NCBI GenBank assembly: GCA_002256115.1 | Contig: NKIK01000011.1 | Coordinates: forward strand, 1 to 64,000 | Length of the DNA: 64,000 nucleotides | Direction: 5' to 3' | Source: Burkholderiales bacterium PBB3 | Lineage (GTDB): Bacteria > Pseudomonadota > Gammaproteobacteria > Burkholderiales > Burkholderiaceae_C | Shown: positions 7,204 through 16,357 of the stretch, one piece after another | How the letters are laid out: every line of letters starts with the position of its first letter | Position numbering within the stretch: the first letter of the stretch is position 1 | Position numbers and translations under genes: made by a program | Notes under the pieces: model-generated | Seen by the model: only the letters and a program-made list of their open reading frames with translations | Told to the model about the DNA's origin: nothing | Database searches by the model: none

Positions 7204-9258
7204 TTAAGCCGACATGCCCTGGTGGCGCAACAATGCGTCCAATGAGGGCTCTCTGCCCCGGAAGGCTTTGAACGATTCCATGGCCGGGCGGCTGCCACCT
7301 GCTTCCAGGATAGCTGTTCTGTATTTTCGGCCAGTTTCCAGGTTTGGCAAACCTTGGGCATCTGCTGTTTCTTCAAAGGCGGCGTAGGCGTCGGCACTCA
7401 GCACCTCGGCCCATTTGTAGCTGTAGTAACCGGCGGCATAGCCCCCAGCAAAAATGTGGCTGAAGGTGTGCGCAGTGCGGCTCCAAGTGGGTGGCATCAG
7501 CACCGCCACTTCTTGGCGCACTGATTGCAGCAGGGGCATGAAGTCCTGTGCAGGGTCGTGCGCGGTGTGCAGCAGCATGTCGAATAGCGAAAACTCGATC
7601 TGGCGCAGAGTCTGCAAACCGCTTTGGAAGTTTTTGGCGGCCAGCATCTTGTCAAACAGCGCGCGGGGCAGGGGCGCGCCCGTCTCCACGTGGCCCGTCA
7701 TGTGCTGCAGCACGCTCCACTCCCAGCAGAAGTTTTCCATGAATTGGCTGGGCAGCTCCACCGCATCCCATTCCACGCCGCTGATGCCAGACACATCGTG
7801 CTCATTCACCTGGGTCAGCAGGTGGTGCAAGCCGTGGCCAAACTCGTGGAACATCGTGGTCACATCGCTATGTGACAGCAAGGCTGGGGCTTTGACGCCA
7901 TTGGTCTCCACACCGTCGGCAAAGTTGCACACCAGGTGGGCCACTGGGGTTTGCAGCGTGCCGTCGTCCGGGCGCAGCCAGCGGGCGCGCACATCGTCCA
8001 TCCAAGCGCCACCGCGTTTGCCATTGCGCGCGGTGGGGTCCAGATAAAACTGACCGACCAACGTGCGGCCTTGGGGTCCAACCCGCTCCAGGCGGTAGAA
8101 GCTCACATTCGGGTTCCACACCGGGGCGGTGTCGGGCGTGATTTCCACGTCAAACAGGGTCTCCACGATCTTGAATAAACCGGCCAACACCTTGGGCAGC
8201 GTGAAGTACTGCTTGACCTCTTGCTCGCTGAAGGAATAGCGCGCTTCTTTGAGCTTTTCGCCGATGTAGGGCCAGTCCCAGGTTTGCGGATCGGTCAGGC
8301 CCAGATGCTCCGCCGCAAAGGCGCGCAGGTCGGCCACATCCTGCTCGCCATAGGGGCGGGCTTTGGCGGCCAGGTCGCGCAAAAACTGGATCACGGCGGC
8401 GGGCGAATCCGCCATCTTGGTGACCACCGACAAAGAGCCAAAGTCAGGGTAACCCAGCAAAGCGGCCTCTTCCTGGCGCAAAGCCAGAATGCTACGCATG
8501 GTCTCGGTGTTGTCAAACTTTTGCGCGTCGGCTCCCGCCTGGTCGGACGCCCGCGTCACATAGGCTTTGTAGAGGGTTGCGCGCAGCGCGCTGCTTTGGG
8601 CAAACTGCATCACCGGCAAGTAGCAGGGCATTTTCAGAGTCAGCTTGTAGCCTTCTTTGCCCTCAGCCTGTGCTGCGTTGCGCGCGCTTTGCACCACGTC
8701 GTCGGGCACGCCCACCAATTCCTCCAGCGCGGCGTAGTAGCTGAAAGCATCGGTCGCGTCCAGCGTGTGTTCGCTAAAACGCTGGCTCAGCTCGGCCATT
8801 TGCTCTTGAATGGCAGCAAAACGCTCGCGTTGCGCACCCTGCAAATCGGCACCGCCCAGCACAAAGTTGCGCAGTGCGTTCTTGTGCGCCTGACGTTGCT
8901 CGGTGTTCAAGCTCCCAGTGGGGATCGCTTTGTACTTGGCATACAGGCGCTCGTCGGCACCCAGCCGGGTCCAGAACTCGGTGACCTTGGGTAGGCAGGT
9001 GTTGTAGGCGGCGCGCAGCTCAGGCGTGTCGGCCACGGCGTTCAAGTGGCTGACGGCACCCCAGGCTACGCCGAGTTTTTCGGTGGCGACATCCAGCTCG
9101 GCGGCTATGCCCTGCCAGGTGGCGGGGAAGTCAGGGGCGGTCACGGTGCCCAGCGCGCCTTCGGCCTTCAGCAGCAGGATGTCCAGCGCCGGTTCAATGT
9201 GGTCGGGCTGAATCTGATCAAACAGCGGGAGTGGTGTGGGGCTCAGCAGGGGGTTCAT
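7204..9258 (-). CDS. prlC: Oligopeptidase A (M3 family zinc metallopeptidase)
   Basis: Cytoplasmic zinc peptidase that degrades short peptides, including cleaved signal peptides. At 684 residues it has the family length. The zinc site HEFGH lies near residue 471 in TTMFHEFGHGLHH, with the downstream Glu in GVEWDAVELPSQFMEN completing the M3 signature. It is followed on the same strand by the glutaredoxin-like gene and preceded by folD 18 nt upstream, so folD-prlC is probably one transcript. Confidence 0.95.
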   Translation of the reverse strand: MNPLLSPTPLPLFDQIQPDHIEPALDILLLKAEGALGTVTAPDFPATWQGIAAELDVATEKLGVAWGAVSHLNAVADTPELRAAYNTCLPKVTEFWTRLGADERLYAKYKAIPTGSLNTEQRQAHKNALRNFVLGGADLQGAQRERFAAIQEQMAELSQRFSEHTLDATDAFSYYAALEELVGVPDDVVQSARNAAQAEGKEGYKLTLKMPCYLPVMQFAQSSALRATLYKAYVTRASDQAGADAQKFDNTETMRSILALRQEEAALLGYPDFGSLSVVTKMADSPAAVIQFLRDLAAKARPYGEQDVADLRAFAAEHLGLTDPQTWDWPYIGEKLKEARYSFSEQEVKQYFTLPKVLAGLFKIVETLFDVEITPDTAPVWNPNVSFYRLERVGPQGRTLVGQFYLDPTARNGKRGGAWMDDVRARWLRPDDGTLQTPVAHLVCNFADGVETNGVKAPALLSHSDVTTMFHEFGHGLHHLLTQVNEHDVSGISGVEWDAVELPSQFMENFCWEWSVLQHMTGHVETGAPLPRALFDKMLAAKNFQSGLQTLRQIEFSLFDMLLHTAHDPAQDFMPLLQSVRQEVAVLMPPTWSRTAHTFSHIFAGGYAAGYYSYKWAEVLSADAYAAFEETADAQGLPNLETGRKYRTAILEAGGSRPAMESFKAFRGREPSLDALLRHQGMSA

Positions 9259-9276
9259 AGCAAATTGAGTTGGGTA

Positions 9277-10161
9277 TCAAGCGCGGCTTGCCGCATCGCG
9301 TTCAGCTGCTTCCAGCGTGTTGACCAGCAACATGGTGATCGTCATCGGGCCTACGCCGCCAGGCACGGGGGTAATAAAGCCCGCCACTTTTTGCACGCTT
9401 TCAAAGTCCACGTCGCCGCACAGCTTGCCTTCCGGGGTGCGATTCATGCCGACATCAATCACTACGGCACCGGGCTTGACCATGTCGGCGGTGAGCACAT
9501 TGCGCTTGCCCACGGCTGCCACGATCACATCGGCTTGTAGGGTCATGGCTTTCAGATCCGGCGTTGCACTGTGGCAGATGGTGAGGGTGGCGTTCTTTTG
9601 CAAGAGCATCAGCGCCATGGGCTTGCCCACAATATTGCTGCGGCCAATGACGACGGCGTGTTTGCCGCGCAGGTCGTAGCCTATGGATTCCAGCATCTTC
9701 ATGCATCCATAGGGCGTGCAGGGCCAAAAGCCAGGTTGTCCCACCATCAGCGCACCTGCGCTGGCCACGTGGAAGCCGTCCACGTCTTTGGCCGGGGCGA
9801 TGGATTCGATCACCTTGTTGGCATCGATATGGGCGGGCAGAGGCAATTGCACCAGGATGCCGTGGATGGCGGGATCGTTGTTCAGCGCATCCACGCGGGC
9901 CAGCAGCTCGGCCTCGGTCATCGTCGCCTCGTACTTTTCCAACACCGAATGCAATCCGGCATCCGAGCAGGCCTTGACCTTGTTGCGCACATACACCTGC
10001 GAGGCCTGGTTGTCACCCACCAGCACTACGGCAAGGCCCGGCGTGACACCGCGCAGTTTCAGGGCGGCGGTGCGGGTCGCCACATCAGTACGCAGTTGGG
10101 CTGCAAGTGCGTTGCCGTCAATGGTGGTCGCAAGAGTAGTGCCGATAGGAGAAGTGGACAT
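9277..10161 (-). CDS. folD: Bifunctional methylenetetrahydrofolate dehydrogenase/cyclohydrolase
   Basis: Interconverts 5,10-methylene- and 10-formyl-tetrahydrofolate. Of 294 residues, the sequence shows [13 protein letters not shown] (catalytic Tyr and Lys), [10 protein letters not shown], the NADP-binding [14 protein letters not shown], and the C-terminal [14 protein letters not shown], all diagnostic. The frame opens ten codons earlier, but ATG 10161 ([16 protein letters not shown]) is the usual type of FolD start. Confidence 0.96.
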   Translation of the reverse strand: MSTSPIGTTLATTIDGNALAAQLRTDVATRTAALKLRGVTPGLAVVLVGDNQASQVYVRNKVKACSDAGLHSVLEKYEATMTEAELLARVDALNNDPAIHGILVQLPLPAHIDANKVIESIAPAKDVDGFHVASAGALMVGQPGFWPCTPYGCMKMLESIGYDLRGKHAVVIGRSNIVGKPMALMLLQKNATLTICHSATPDLKAMTLQADVIVAAVGKRNVLTADMVKPGAVVIDVGMNRTPEGKLCGDVDFESVQKVAGFITPVPGGVGPMTITMLLVNTLEAAERDAASRA

Positions 10162-10176
10162 AGCAGAATTCAGAAG

Positions 10177-10214
10177 TAAAAATGCCCGCAAGGCTTATGA
10201 AACCTGCGCGGGCA
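10177..10214 (-). terminator. Rho-independent terminator after the two-component operon
   Basis: On the minus strand TGCCCGC and GCGGGCA form a 7-bp stem followed by a short T run (10178-10182). It lies 30 nt beyond the response regulator stop and before folD. Confidence 0.7.
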
Positions 10215-10244
10215 GCTATTAAAAAAGGAGCAAGTAAACTTGCA

Positions 10245-10871
10245 TCAGGGTTTGGCTGGAGTTTGTCCCAATGCAATCTTCAGCAGATCGGCCACGGTAT
10301 TGGCACTGAGCTTTTCCATGATGTTGGCGCGGTGGGCTTCCACCGTCTTAATGCTGATGCCCAGGTCGTCGGCGATCTGCTTGTTCAGGCGGCCGGCCAC
10401 GATGCGCTCCAGCACTTGGGATTCGCGCAGCGTGAGTTTGGACAGCAGGGCATCGCGGTCGACCGACAACTGGTAATCGGCAAAGGACTCCTTAGCGTGC
10501 TCCAGCATGCGCTCCACCAGGCCCACCAGTTGGTCTTCTTTGAAAGGCTTCTGGATAAAGTCCATCGCGCCTTTTTTCATAGTGTCTACCGCCATGGGCA
10601 CGTCGCCATGGCCAGTGATGAAAACGATGGGCAGCGGGGACTTGGTTTCGATCAGGCGGTTTTGCAGCTCCAGCCCGGTCATGCCACCCATGCGGATGTC
10701 CACAATCAGACAGGCTACTTCGCGCGCATCGTAGCGGCTCAGAAAAGATTCGGCAGAATCAAAGCAGCGCACCCGGTAGTCCTTGCCTTCCAGCAGCCAT
10801 TGCAAGGAGTCACGCACGGCTTCGTCGTCATCGACGACATACACGGTGCCTTTTTTGGGTATCAAACTCAT
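10245..10871 (-). CDS. FixJ-family response regulator
   Basis: A 208-residue transcription factor with an N-terminal receiver (acidic pocket VVDDDEA, phospho-acceptor Asp58 in CLIVDIRMGG, Lys in IQKPFK) and a C-terminal LuxR-type helix-turn-helix (LTLRESQVLERIVAGRLNKQ then IADDLGISIKTVEAHRANIM). It is downstream of the PAS histidine kinase with a 17-nt gap and clearly forms a pair with it. The kinase gene is divergent from aceE, so control of the PDH operon is an attractive but unproven role. Confidence 0.93.
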   Translation of the reverse strand: MSLIPKKGTVYVVDDDEAVRDSLQWLLEGKDYRVRCFDSAESFLSRYDAREVACLIVDIRMGGMTGLELQNRLIETKSPLPIVFITGHGDVPMAVDTMKKGAMDFIQKPFKEDQLVGLVERMLEHAKESFADYQLSVDRDALLSKLTLRESQVLERIVAGRLNKQIADDLGISIKTVEAHRANIMEKLSANTVADLLKIALGQTPAKP

Positions 10872-10888
10872 GTGGGCAATCCAGGGTT

Positions 10889-13423
10889 CTATTTGCTTTT
10901 GCGAAGAGGGGTGGGCGCTGTGACCTGGTTTTCGGTGAGCGGAACCCAGAACGAAAACCGGCAGCCAACCACATCCTCTCTATTGTAGATGTTCTCGGCT
11001 TTCATTCGCCCCATGTGCGACTCAACAATTGAGCGGCACAAGGACAGGCCAATGCCCATACCGTCGGCCTTGGTGGAGTAGAAAGCCTCGTACAAGCGCC
11101 CCATGACTTCGGGCGACAGGCCTTTGCCGGTGTCCTGCACTGAAAACTCGACGACGGGTTTCTCCTCAATCAGGCGCGGCACTACGCGCAGCTCCACCAA
11201 GCGGTCTGCGGTCTGGCGCAGCGCCATGTCGATGGACTCGGCCGCGTTGCGGAGCAAATTGACCAGCACCTGCTCAATCAAAATCGGGTCCACCATGATG
11301 ACCGGCAAACGCGCGGCCACATAGTGGTTCAAGCGCACATTGAAGCGGCGCAATTCGATCTCGGCCAGCTCCACCGCCTCGTCCACCATTAGCGAAATCT
11401 CGGACGGCGTGCGGTTGGGCTCACTGCGTTTCACAAAGGAGCGGATGCGCTGAATGATTTGCCCGGCGCGCTGAGCCTGGCGGGCGGTTTTCTCCAGCGC
11501 GCCCAGCAGGTCTTCTTCTGAAATTTGCTTGGCCTTGATGCGCGAGACCATGCCGTTGCAGTAGTTGTTAATGGCGGTGAGCGGCTGGTTCAGCTCATGG
11601 GCCACGCTAGAGGCCATTTCACCCATAGTGATCAGGCGGCTGGCGTTTTGCGCGCGCTCGGCCTGGCTGGCCGCTTGCTCTTCGGCTAGACGGCGGGTGG
11701 TGATGTCCGTGGCAATCACCATCTGCGCCAGGCGGCCATCCACCCAGCTGAGGTAACGGGTGCGCACTTCTAGCCACTGGCCCAACTCGGGCACAAAAAT
11801 CTCGGCGCTCTCGGTCTCGGTATCCGGCAGCGCGGTGGTGGGCAGGCCGGCAAATGAATCTACGTTGTCTTCTGATTCATCGTTGGTAGGGCTGGTGGGC
11901 ACACCGGCCTGTGCCACCAGGGCCAAGTGGCCATTGGACTGCATGCCAAACCACTGGCGGTAGAGTTTGTTGGCAAACAGCAGCTCATCCCCACCCAAGG
12001 GGGCCACCGAGATGGCGGCGTCCAGCGCCTCCAGCACCGTGGTGAAGCGCTGGTGTGAGGCCGATAACTGGTCGCGCACGCGGTTGGGCTCGGTGATGTC
12101 GGTCATCGACGTAACCCAGCCGGTCTGCGTGCCCAGGGCATCAATCAGCGGGGCCACATACAGGCGGGCGTCAAACAGGGTGTTGTCGCGCCGCTTGACT
12201 CGCACCTGAATGCCGCCGGGGGTGGTGCGCCCGGTCAGCTCGGCTTCCAGCCGTGAGGCAACGTGGTCACGTTCGGCATCGGGCCAGTAGGGGAAGGGGG
12301 CCGTTCGGCCCACCAAGTCCGACTCTGTCCAGCCCGTCATTTGGCAAAAGGCCGCGTTCACGTAGGTAATGCGGCCTTGCAGATCCATGGCGCGCATACC
12401 GGTGAGCATGGAGTTTTCCATCGCCCGGCGGAAATTGGTCTCCGACACCAGGGCCTGCTGTGCCTGCAGCCTGCGCCGGGTGTGGCGCCAATTGGCAATC
12501 AGCATCCAGGCAGTCATCACGCTCAAAGCCGCCACCAGCCAAAACTGGCCGCTGCCAATGACCCCCAAAGAGGCCCGGTAGGCTTGGGCGCGAATCATCA
12601 GGCCAATGCCCACCGGCGATACCGGCATGCTGTATTCATTGGCGGGGTGCGTCCAGGGGGCCAGGCGGCTGACAATTTGGCGCGGCGGCATGGTGGTGCC
12701 CGCCAAGACGCCGCCTTTGACATCCAGCAAAGAGACCGCGTATTGGGCTGTGACTTCTGGCGGAATGCCGTAGCGGTACAGCCCGTCTACCGAGAATTCG
12801 GCCAGCACGACACCGCCAGGACGGCTGCGTTCGGTCAGCGGCAAAAAGAGCTGTAGCAGTGGCACATAGCCATCGGAGCGTGGCCGTTGTACATACAAGG
12901 GCTGCATGGATTCGCTGGCAATAGCGAAGCCGTCTTGGGGGTCGCGGCGCAGCGCGTTCTCACCGCTGGCATAGACCTGGTTACCGGGCAGTACGGTGCT
13001 GCCCAAGCTGACCTTGATTTTGCGTTTTTCGTCAATCCAGGCAATGCCATAAATCTCGGGATACTGGTCTAGCAGCGTGGCGGCGCGGGCGCGAAAGTCG
13101 GGGGCCTCCAGCTCGCGGTTGGACAGCTCGCGCGCCATGCGCATCAGTTGCTCTTGGCGCTCTAGCAAGCGCAGGCGCAGGCGCTGCTGGGCGTATTCCA
13201 CATCGCGGCGCACGGCTTGTTGCTCGCGCTCAATTTCTTCTACCCGCAAGTAGCCCAGGGCCGACACGATGGCGGCAAAAAACAAAAGCACTGCCGCCAG
13301 TGGGGCCAACATGGCGACCCGGTCTTGCCGGTGTGGGGTGAGCCGCTTCCACCAGCGCTGCGCACCACCCACCGAGGGCAGGTTGATATGCGATGGCAGA
13401 GCGATGAGATGGTTCAAAGGCAT
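10889..13423 (-). CDS. Membrane PAS-domain sensor histidine kinase
   Basis: An 844-residue sensor kinase. Domains in order: membrane segment near 39-60, a periplasmic sensor region to about 295, a second membrane helix (FWLVAALSVMTAWMLIANW), two PAS-like domains (the first around NSMLTGMRAMDLQGRITYVN), a HisKA domain with the phospho-His in VAHELNQPL near residue 608, and an HATPase_c domain with DTGKGL. Architecture is FixL-like, but the haem-binding PAS histidine cannot be confirmed by eye. The ligand is unknown. It is transcribed with the FixJ-like regulator and divergent from aceE. Confidence 0.92.
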   Translation of the reverse strand: MPLNHLIALPSHINLPSVGGAQRWWKRLTPHRQDRVAMLAPLAAVLLFFAAIVSALGYLRVEEIEREQQAVRRDVEYAQQRLRLRLLERQEQLMRMARELSNRELEAPDFRARAATLLDQYPEIYGIAWIDEKRKIKVSLGSTVLPGNQVYASGENALRRDPQDGFAIASESMQPLYVQRPRSDGYVPLLQLFLPLTERSRPGGVVLAEFSVDGLYRYGIPPEVTAQYAVSLLDVKGGVLAGTTMPPRQIVSRLAPWTHPANEYSMPVSPVGIGLMIRAQAYRASLGVIGSGQFWLVAALSVMTAWMLIANWRHTRRRLQAQQALVSETNFRRAMENSMLTGMRAMDLQGRITYVNAAFCQMTGWTESDLVGRTAPFPYWPDAERDHVASRLEAELTGRTTPGGIQVRVKRRDNTLFDARLYVAPLIDALGTQTGWVTSMTDITEPNRVRDQLSASHQRFTTVLEALDAAISVAPLGGDELLFANKLYRQWFGMQSNGHLALVAQAGVPTSPTNDESEDNVDSFAGLPTTALPDTETESAEIFVPELGQWLEVRTRYLSWVDGRLAQMVIATDITTRRLAEEQAASQAERAQNASRLITMGEMASSVAHELNQPLTAINNYCNGMVSRIKAKQISEEDLLGALEKTARQAQRAGQIIQRIRSFVKRSEPNRTPSEISLMVDEAVELAEIELRRFNVRLNHYVAARLPVIMVDPILIEQVLVNLLRNAAESIDMALRQTADRLVELRVVPRLIEEKPVVEFSVQDTGKGLSPEVMGRLYEAFYSTKADGMGIGLSLCRSIVESHMGRMKAENIYNREDVVGCRFSFWVPLTENQVTAPTPLRKSK

Positions 13424-13478
13424 AGGGCGAGTGTAGAGGACTGCCCCAGATCGCCTCTCAACTTAGCACTTTCAATAA

Positions 13479-13520
13479 TTCACAATGTGAAATGAAAAAG
13501 CATGATTTGAAATTTCAAAT
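13479..13520. promoter_or_regulatory. Two dyads between the sensor kinase and aceE
   Basis: A perfect 16-bp palindrome ATTTGAAATTTCAAAT (13505-13520) lies 14 bp from a second dyad TTCAC-N3-GTGAA (13479-13491). Both lie upstream of a possible aceE promoter (TTGTGG at 13524, TACTAA at 13546). They look like operator sites for a dimeric regulator; the protein that binds them is unknown. Confidence 0.55.
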
Positions 13521-13582
13521 AATTTGTGGGAAAATAGGCAGACCGTACTAAATTACGCTGCAACAACTAAAAGGAGACATTG

Positions 13583-16288
13583 ATGTCAGCAGTTCCCCTG
13601 AACGCGGTGGGCACCCAGCCGCCTGATCTTGATAGCCAGGAAACCCGCGAATGGATGGACGCCCTGAGCGCCGGCATTGAAAGCGAAGGCCCCGAGCGCG
13701 CCCATTTCTTGTTGGAGCAGCTGCTGGAGCATGCCCGCCAAAAGAGCATTGACATGCCCTTTTCGGCCACTACAGGCTATGTCAACACCATCGAACCGGA
13801 CCAAGAAGAGCGCTCCCCCGGCGACCTCAAGATTGAAGAACGCCTGCGCGCCTACATGCGCTGGAACGCGATGGCGATGGTGGTCAAGGCGAATCGCCAC
13901 CACCCGGTAGACGGCGGTGACTTGGGCGGCCACATCGGTTCGTTCGCGTCGCTGGCCAGCCTGTTCGGCGCTGGCTTCAACCACTTCTGGCATGCCGAGA
14001 GCGAAAACCATGGCGGCGACTGTTTGTATATCCAAGGTCACGTGTCGCCCGGCGTCTACGCCCGCGCCTATCTGGAAGGCCGCTTGTCTGAGGAGCAATT
14101 GCTGAACTTCCGCCAGGAAGTGGATGGCAAGGGCCTCTCCAGCTACCCGCATCCCAAGCTGATGCCCGAGTTCTGGCAGTTCCCCACCGTGTCCATGGGC
14201 TTGGGCCCGCTGATGGCGATTTACCAGGCCCGCTTTTTGAAATACCTGCACGCCCGTGGCATTGCCAATACCGAGAACCGCAAGGTCTGGGTGTTTTGTG
14301 GTGACGGCGAAATGGACGAAGTGGAATCCTTGGGCGCGATTGGCCTGGCCGCTCGCGAGAAGCTGGACAACTTGGTGTTTGTCATCAATTGCAACCTGCA
14401 ACGCCTGGACGGCCCGGTGCGTGGCAACGGCAAGATCGTGCAAGAGTTGGAAGGTGAGTTCCGCGGCGCGGGCTGGAATGTGATCAAGCTTTTGTGGGGC
14501 TCCGGCTGGGATGCTCTGCTGGCACGCGACAAAGAAGGTGCGCTCAAGAAGCTGATGATGGACACCCTGGACGGTGACTACCAGGCCATGAAAGCCAACG
14601 ACGGCGCCTACGTGCGTAAGCATTTCTTCGGCAAGGACCCGCGCACGGCCGAGATGGTTGCCAAGATGAGCGACGAAGAGATTTTTGATTTGCGTCGCGG
14701 TGGCCACGACTCCAAAAAGGTGTACGCCGCCTTCCACAAGGCCGTGAACCACAAAGATCAGCCCACGGTGTTGTTGATCAAGACGGTCAAGGGCTTCGGT
14801 ATGGGCAAGGCTGGTGAAGGCAAAAACACTGTGCACCAGACCAAGAAGCTCACTGACGAAGACATCAAAGCCTTCCGTGATCGCTTCAATATCCCGATCC
14901 CCGACAGTGAATTGCCGGGCGTACCGTTCTACAAACCGGCCGATGACACGCCGGAAATGAAGTACCTGCACGAGCGCCGCAAGGCCTTGGGTGGCTACTT
15001 GCCACACCGCCGTGTGAAGGCCGACGAGTCGTTCACCGTGCCGTCGTTGGAAACCTTTAAGGCGGTGATGGAACCTACGGCCGAAGGCCGCGAAATCAGC
15101 ACGACGCAAGCCTATGTGCGATTCCTGACGCAGCTGCTGCGCGACCAGGCTCTGGGTCCGCGCGTGGTGCCGATTCTGGTGGACGAGGCCCGCACCTTTG
15201 GTATGGAAGGCTTGTTCCGCCAGGTGGGTATTTACAACCCCGAAGGCCAGAAGTACACGCCGGTCGATAAAGACCAGGTGATGTACTACAAGGAGGACGT
15301 GAAGGGCCAGATCCTGCAAGAGGGTATCAACGAAGCCGGCGGCATGAGCAGCTGGATCGCTGCGGCGACGAGCTACAGCACCAGCAACCGGATCATGGTG
15401 CCGTTTTATGTGTACTACTCGATGTTCGGCTTCCAGCGCATTGGCGACTTGGCCTGGGCAGCGGGCGACATGCAGGCGCGTGGCTTCCTGCTGGGTGGCA
15501 CCTCGGGCCGCACTACGCTGAACGGCGAAGGCCTGCAGCACGAAGACGGCCACAGCCACATCATGGCGGGCACGATTCCGAATTGCATCTCCTACGACCC
15601 GACCTTCGCGCACGAAGTCGGCGTGATCCTGCACCATGGCTTGAAGCGCATGGTGGAGAAGCAAGACAACGTCTACTTCTACATCACGCTGCTGAATGAG
15701 AACTATCCGATGCCTGGCCTGAAGCCCGGCACCGAAGAGCAGATCATCAAGGGCATGTATATGTGCAAAGAGGGTGCCAAGCTCACACCCCGTGTGCAAC
15801 TCTTGGGCTCGGGCACCATCCTGCGCGAGAGCATTGCCGCGCAAGAGCTGCTGGAAAAAGACTGGGGCGTGGGGGCCGATGTGTGGAGCTGCCCAAGCTT
15901 TAACGAACTGACCCGCGACGGCCAGGATGCCGAACGTTGGAATCTGCTGCACCCGCTGGAAACACAGCGTGTGTCCTTTGTGGCGCAGCAGCTGGACAAG
16001 GCCAAGGGCCCCGTGGTGGCATCGACCGACTACATGAAGGCCTACGCCGAACAGATTCGTCCGTTCATCCCCAAGGGCCGTACCTACAAGGTGTTGGGCA
16101 CCGATGGCTTTGGCCGCAGCGATTTCCGCAGCAAGCTGCGCGAGCACTTCGAGGTGAACCGCCATTACATCGTGGTGGCAGCCCTAAAGGCGCTGAGCGA
16201 AGAGGGCACCGTGCCCGTGGCCAAGGTGGCCGAGGCGATTGCCAAGTACGGTATCAATGCCGACAAGATCAACCCGCTGTATGCCTGA
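13583..16288 (+). CDS. aceE: Pyruvate dehydrogenase E1 component (homodimeric)
   Basis: Decarboxylates pyruvate with thiamine diphosphate and acetylates the lipoyl groups of E2. At 901 residues it is the homodimeric AceE type. The ThDP motif GDGEMDEVES leads to a NCNLQRLDGPVRGN segment, and the C-terminal domain ends AKYGINADKINPLYA. The open frame begins at TTG 13580, but ATG 13583, with AAGGAG seven to twelve bases upstream, is the start. It is first in aceE-aceF-(Ntn hydrolase)-lpdA. A near full-length antisense open frame is a composition artefact. Confidence 0.97.
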   Translation: MSAVPLNAVGTQPPDLDSQETREWMDALSAGIESEGPERAHFLLEQLLEHARQKSIDMPFSATTGYVNTIEPDQEERSPGDLKIEERLRAYMRWNAMAMVVKANRHHPVDGGDLGGHIGSFASLASLFGAGFNHFWHAESENHGGDCLYIQGHVSPGVYARAYLEGRLSEEQLLNFRQEVDGKGLSSYPHPKLMPEFWQFPTVSMGLGPLMAIYQARFLKYLHARGIANTENRKVWVFCGDGEMDEVESLGAIGLAAREKLDNLVFVINCNLQRLDGPVRGNGKIVQELEGEFRGAGWNVIKLLWGSGWDALLARDKEGALKKLMMDTLDGDYQAMKANDGAYVRKHFFGKDPRTAEMVAKMSDEEIFDLRRGGHDSKKVYAAFHKAVNHKDQPTVLLIKTVKGFGMGKAGEGKNTVHQTKKLTDEDIKAFRDRFNIPIPDSELPGVPFYKPADDTPEMKYLHERRKALGGYLPHRRVKADESFTVPSLETFKAVMEPTAEGREISTTQAYVRFLTQLLRDQALGPRVVPILVDEARTFGMEGLFRQVGIYNPEGQKYTPVDKDQVMYYKEDVKGQILQEGINEAGGMSSWIAAATSYSTSNRIMVPFYVYYSMFGFQRIGDLAWAAGDMQARGFLLGGTSGRTTLNGEGLQHEDGHSHIMAGTIPNCISYDPTFAHEVGVILHHGLKRMVEKQDNVYFYITLLNENYPMPGLKPGTEEQIIKGMYMCKEGAKLTPRVQLLGSGTILRESIAAQELLEKDWGVGADVWSCPSFNELTRDGQDAERWNLLHPLETQRVSFVAQQLDKAKGPVVASTDYMKAYAEQIRPFIPKGRTYKVLGTDGFGRSDFRSKLREHFEVNRHYIVVAALKALSEEGTVPVAKVAEAIAKYGINADKINPLYA

Positions 16289-16296
16289 AACTTTGC

Positions 16297-16332
16297 GGGT
16301 CAGACCACTCACGAAGTGACGTGCTCTGACCC
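16297..16332 (+). repeat. GNA-triloop hairpin repeat, copy 1 (before aceF)
   Basis: A 36-nt hairpin: GGGTCAGA pairs with TCTGACCC, then CAC/GTG, then TCAC/GTGA closed by a GAA loop. It lies between the aceE stop and aceF. Two further copies before lpdA share the outer stem but have a different, still paired, apical stem. Confidence 0.85.
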
Positions 16333-16357
16333 CAACTGATTAAGAGAGACAAACAAA

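Noticed and set aside
7149-7397. N-terminal extension of the glutaredoxin-like gene
   Set aside because: Out-of-frame overlap of the prlC end; a signal peptide with good ribosome site starts at 7148.
13586-16165. An 859-codon open frame antisense to aceE
   Set aside because: It mirrors aceE codons in GC-rich DNA, lacks any domain, and aceE is certain.
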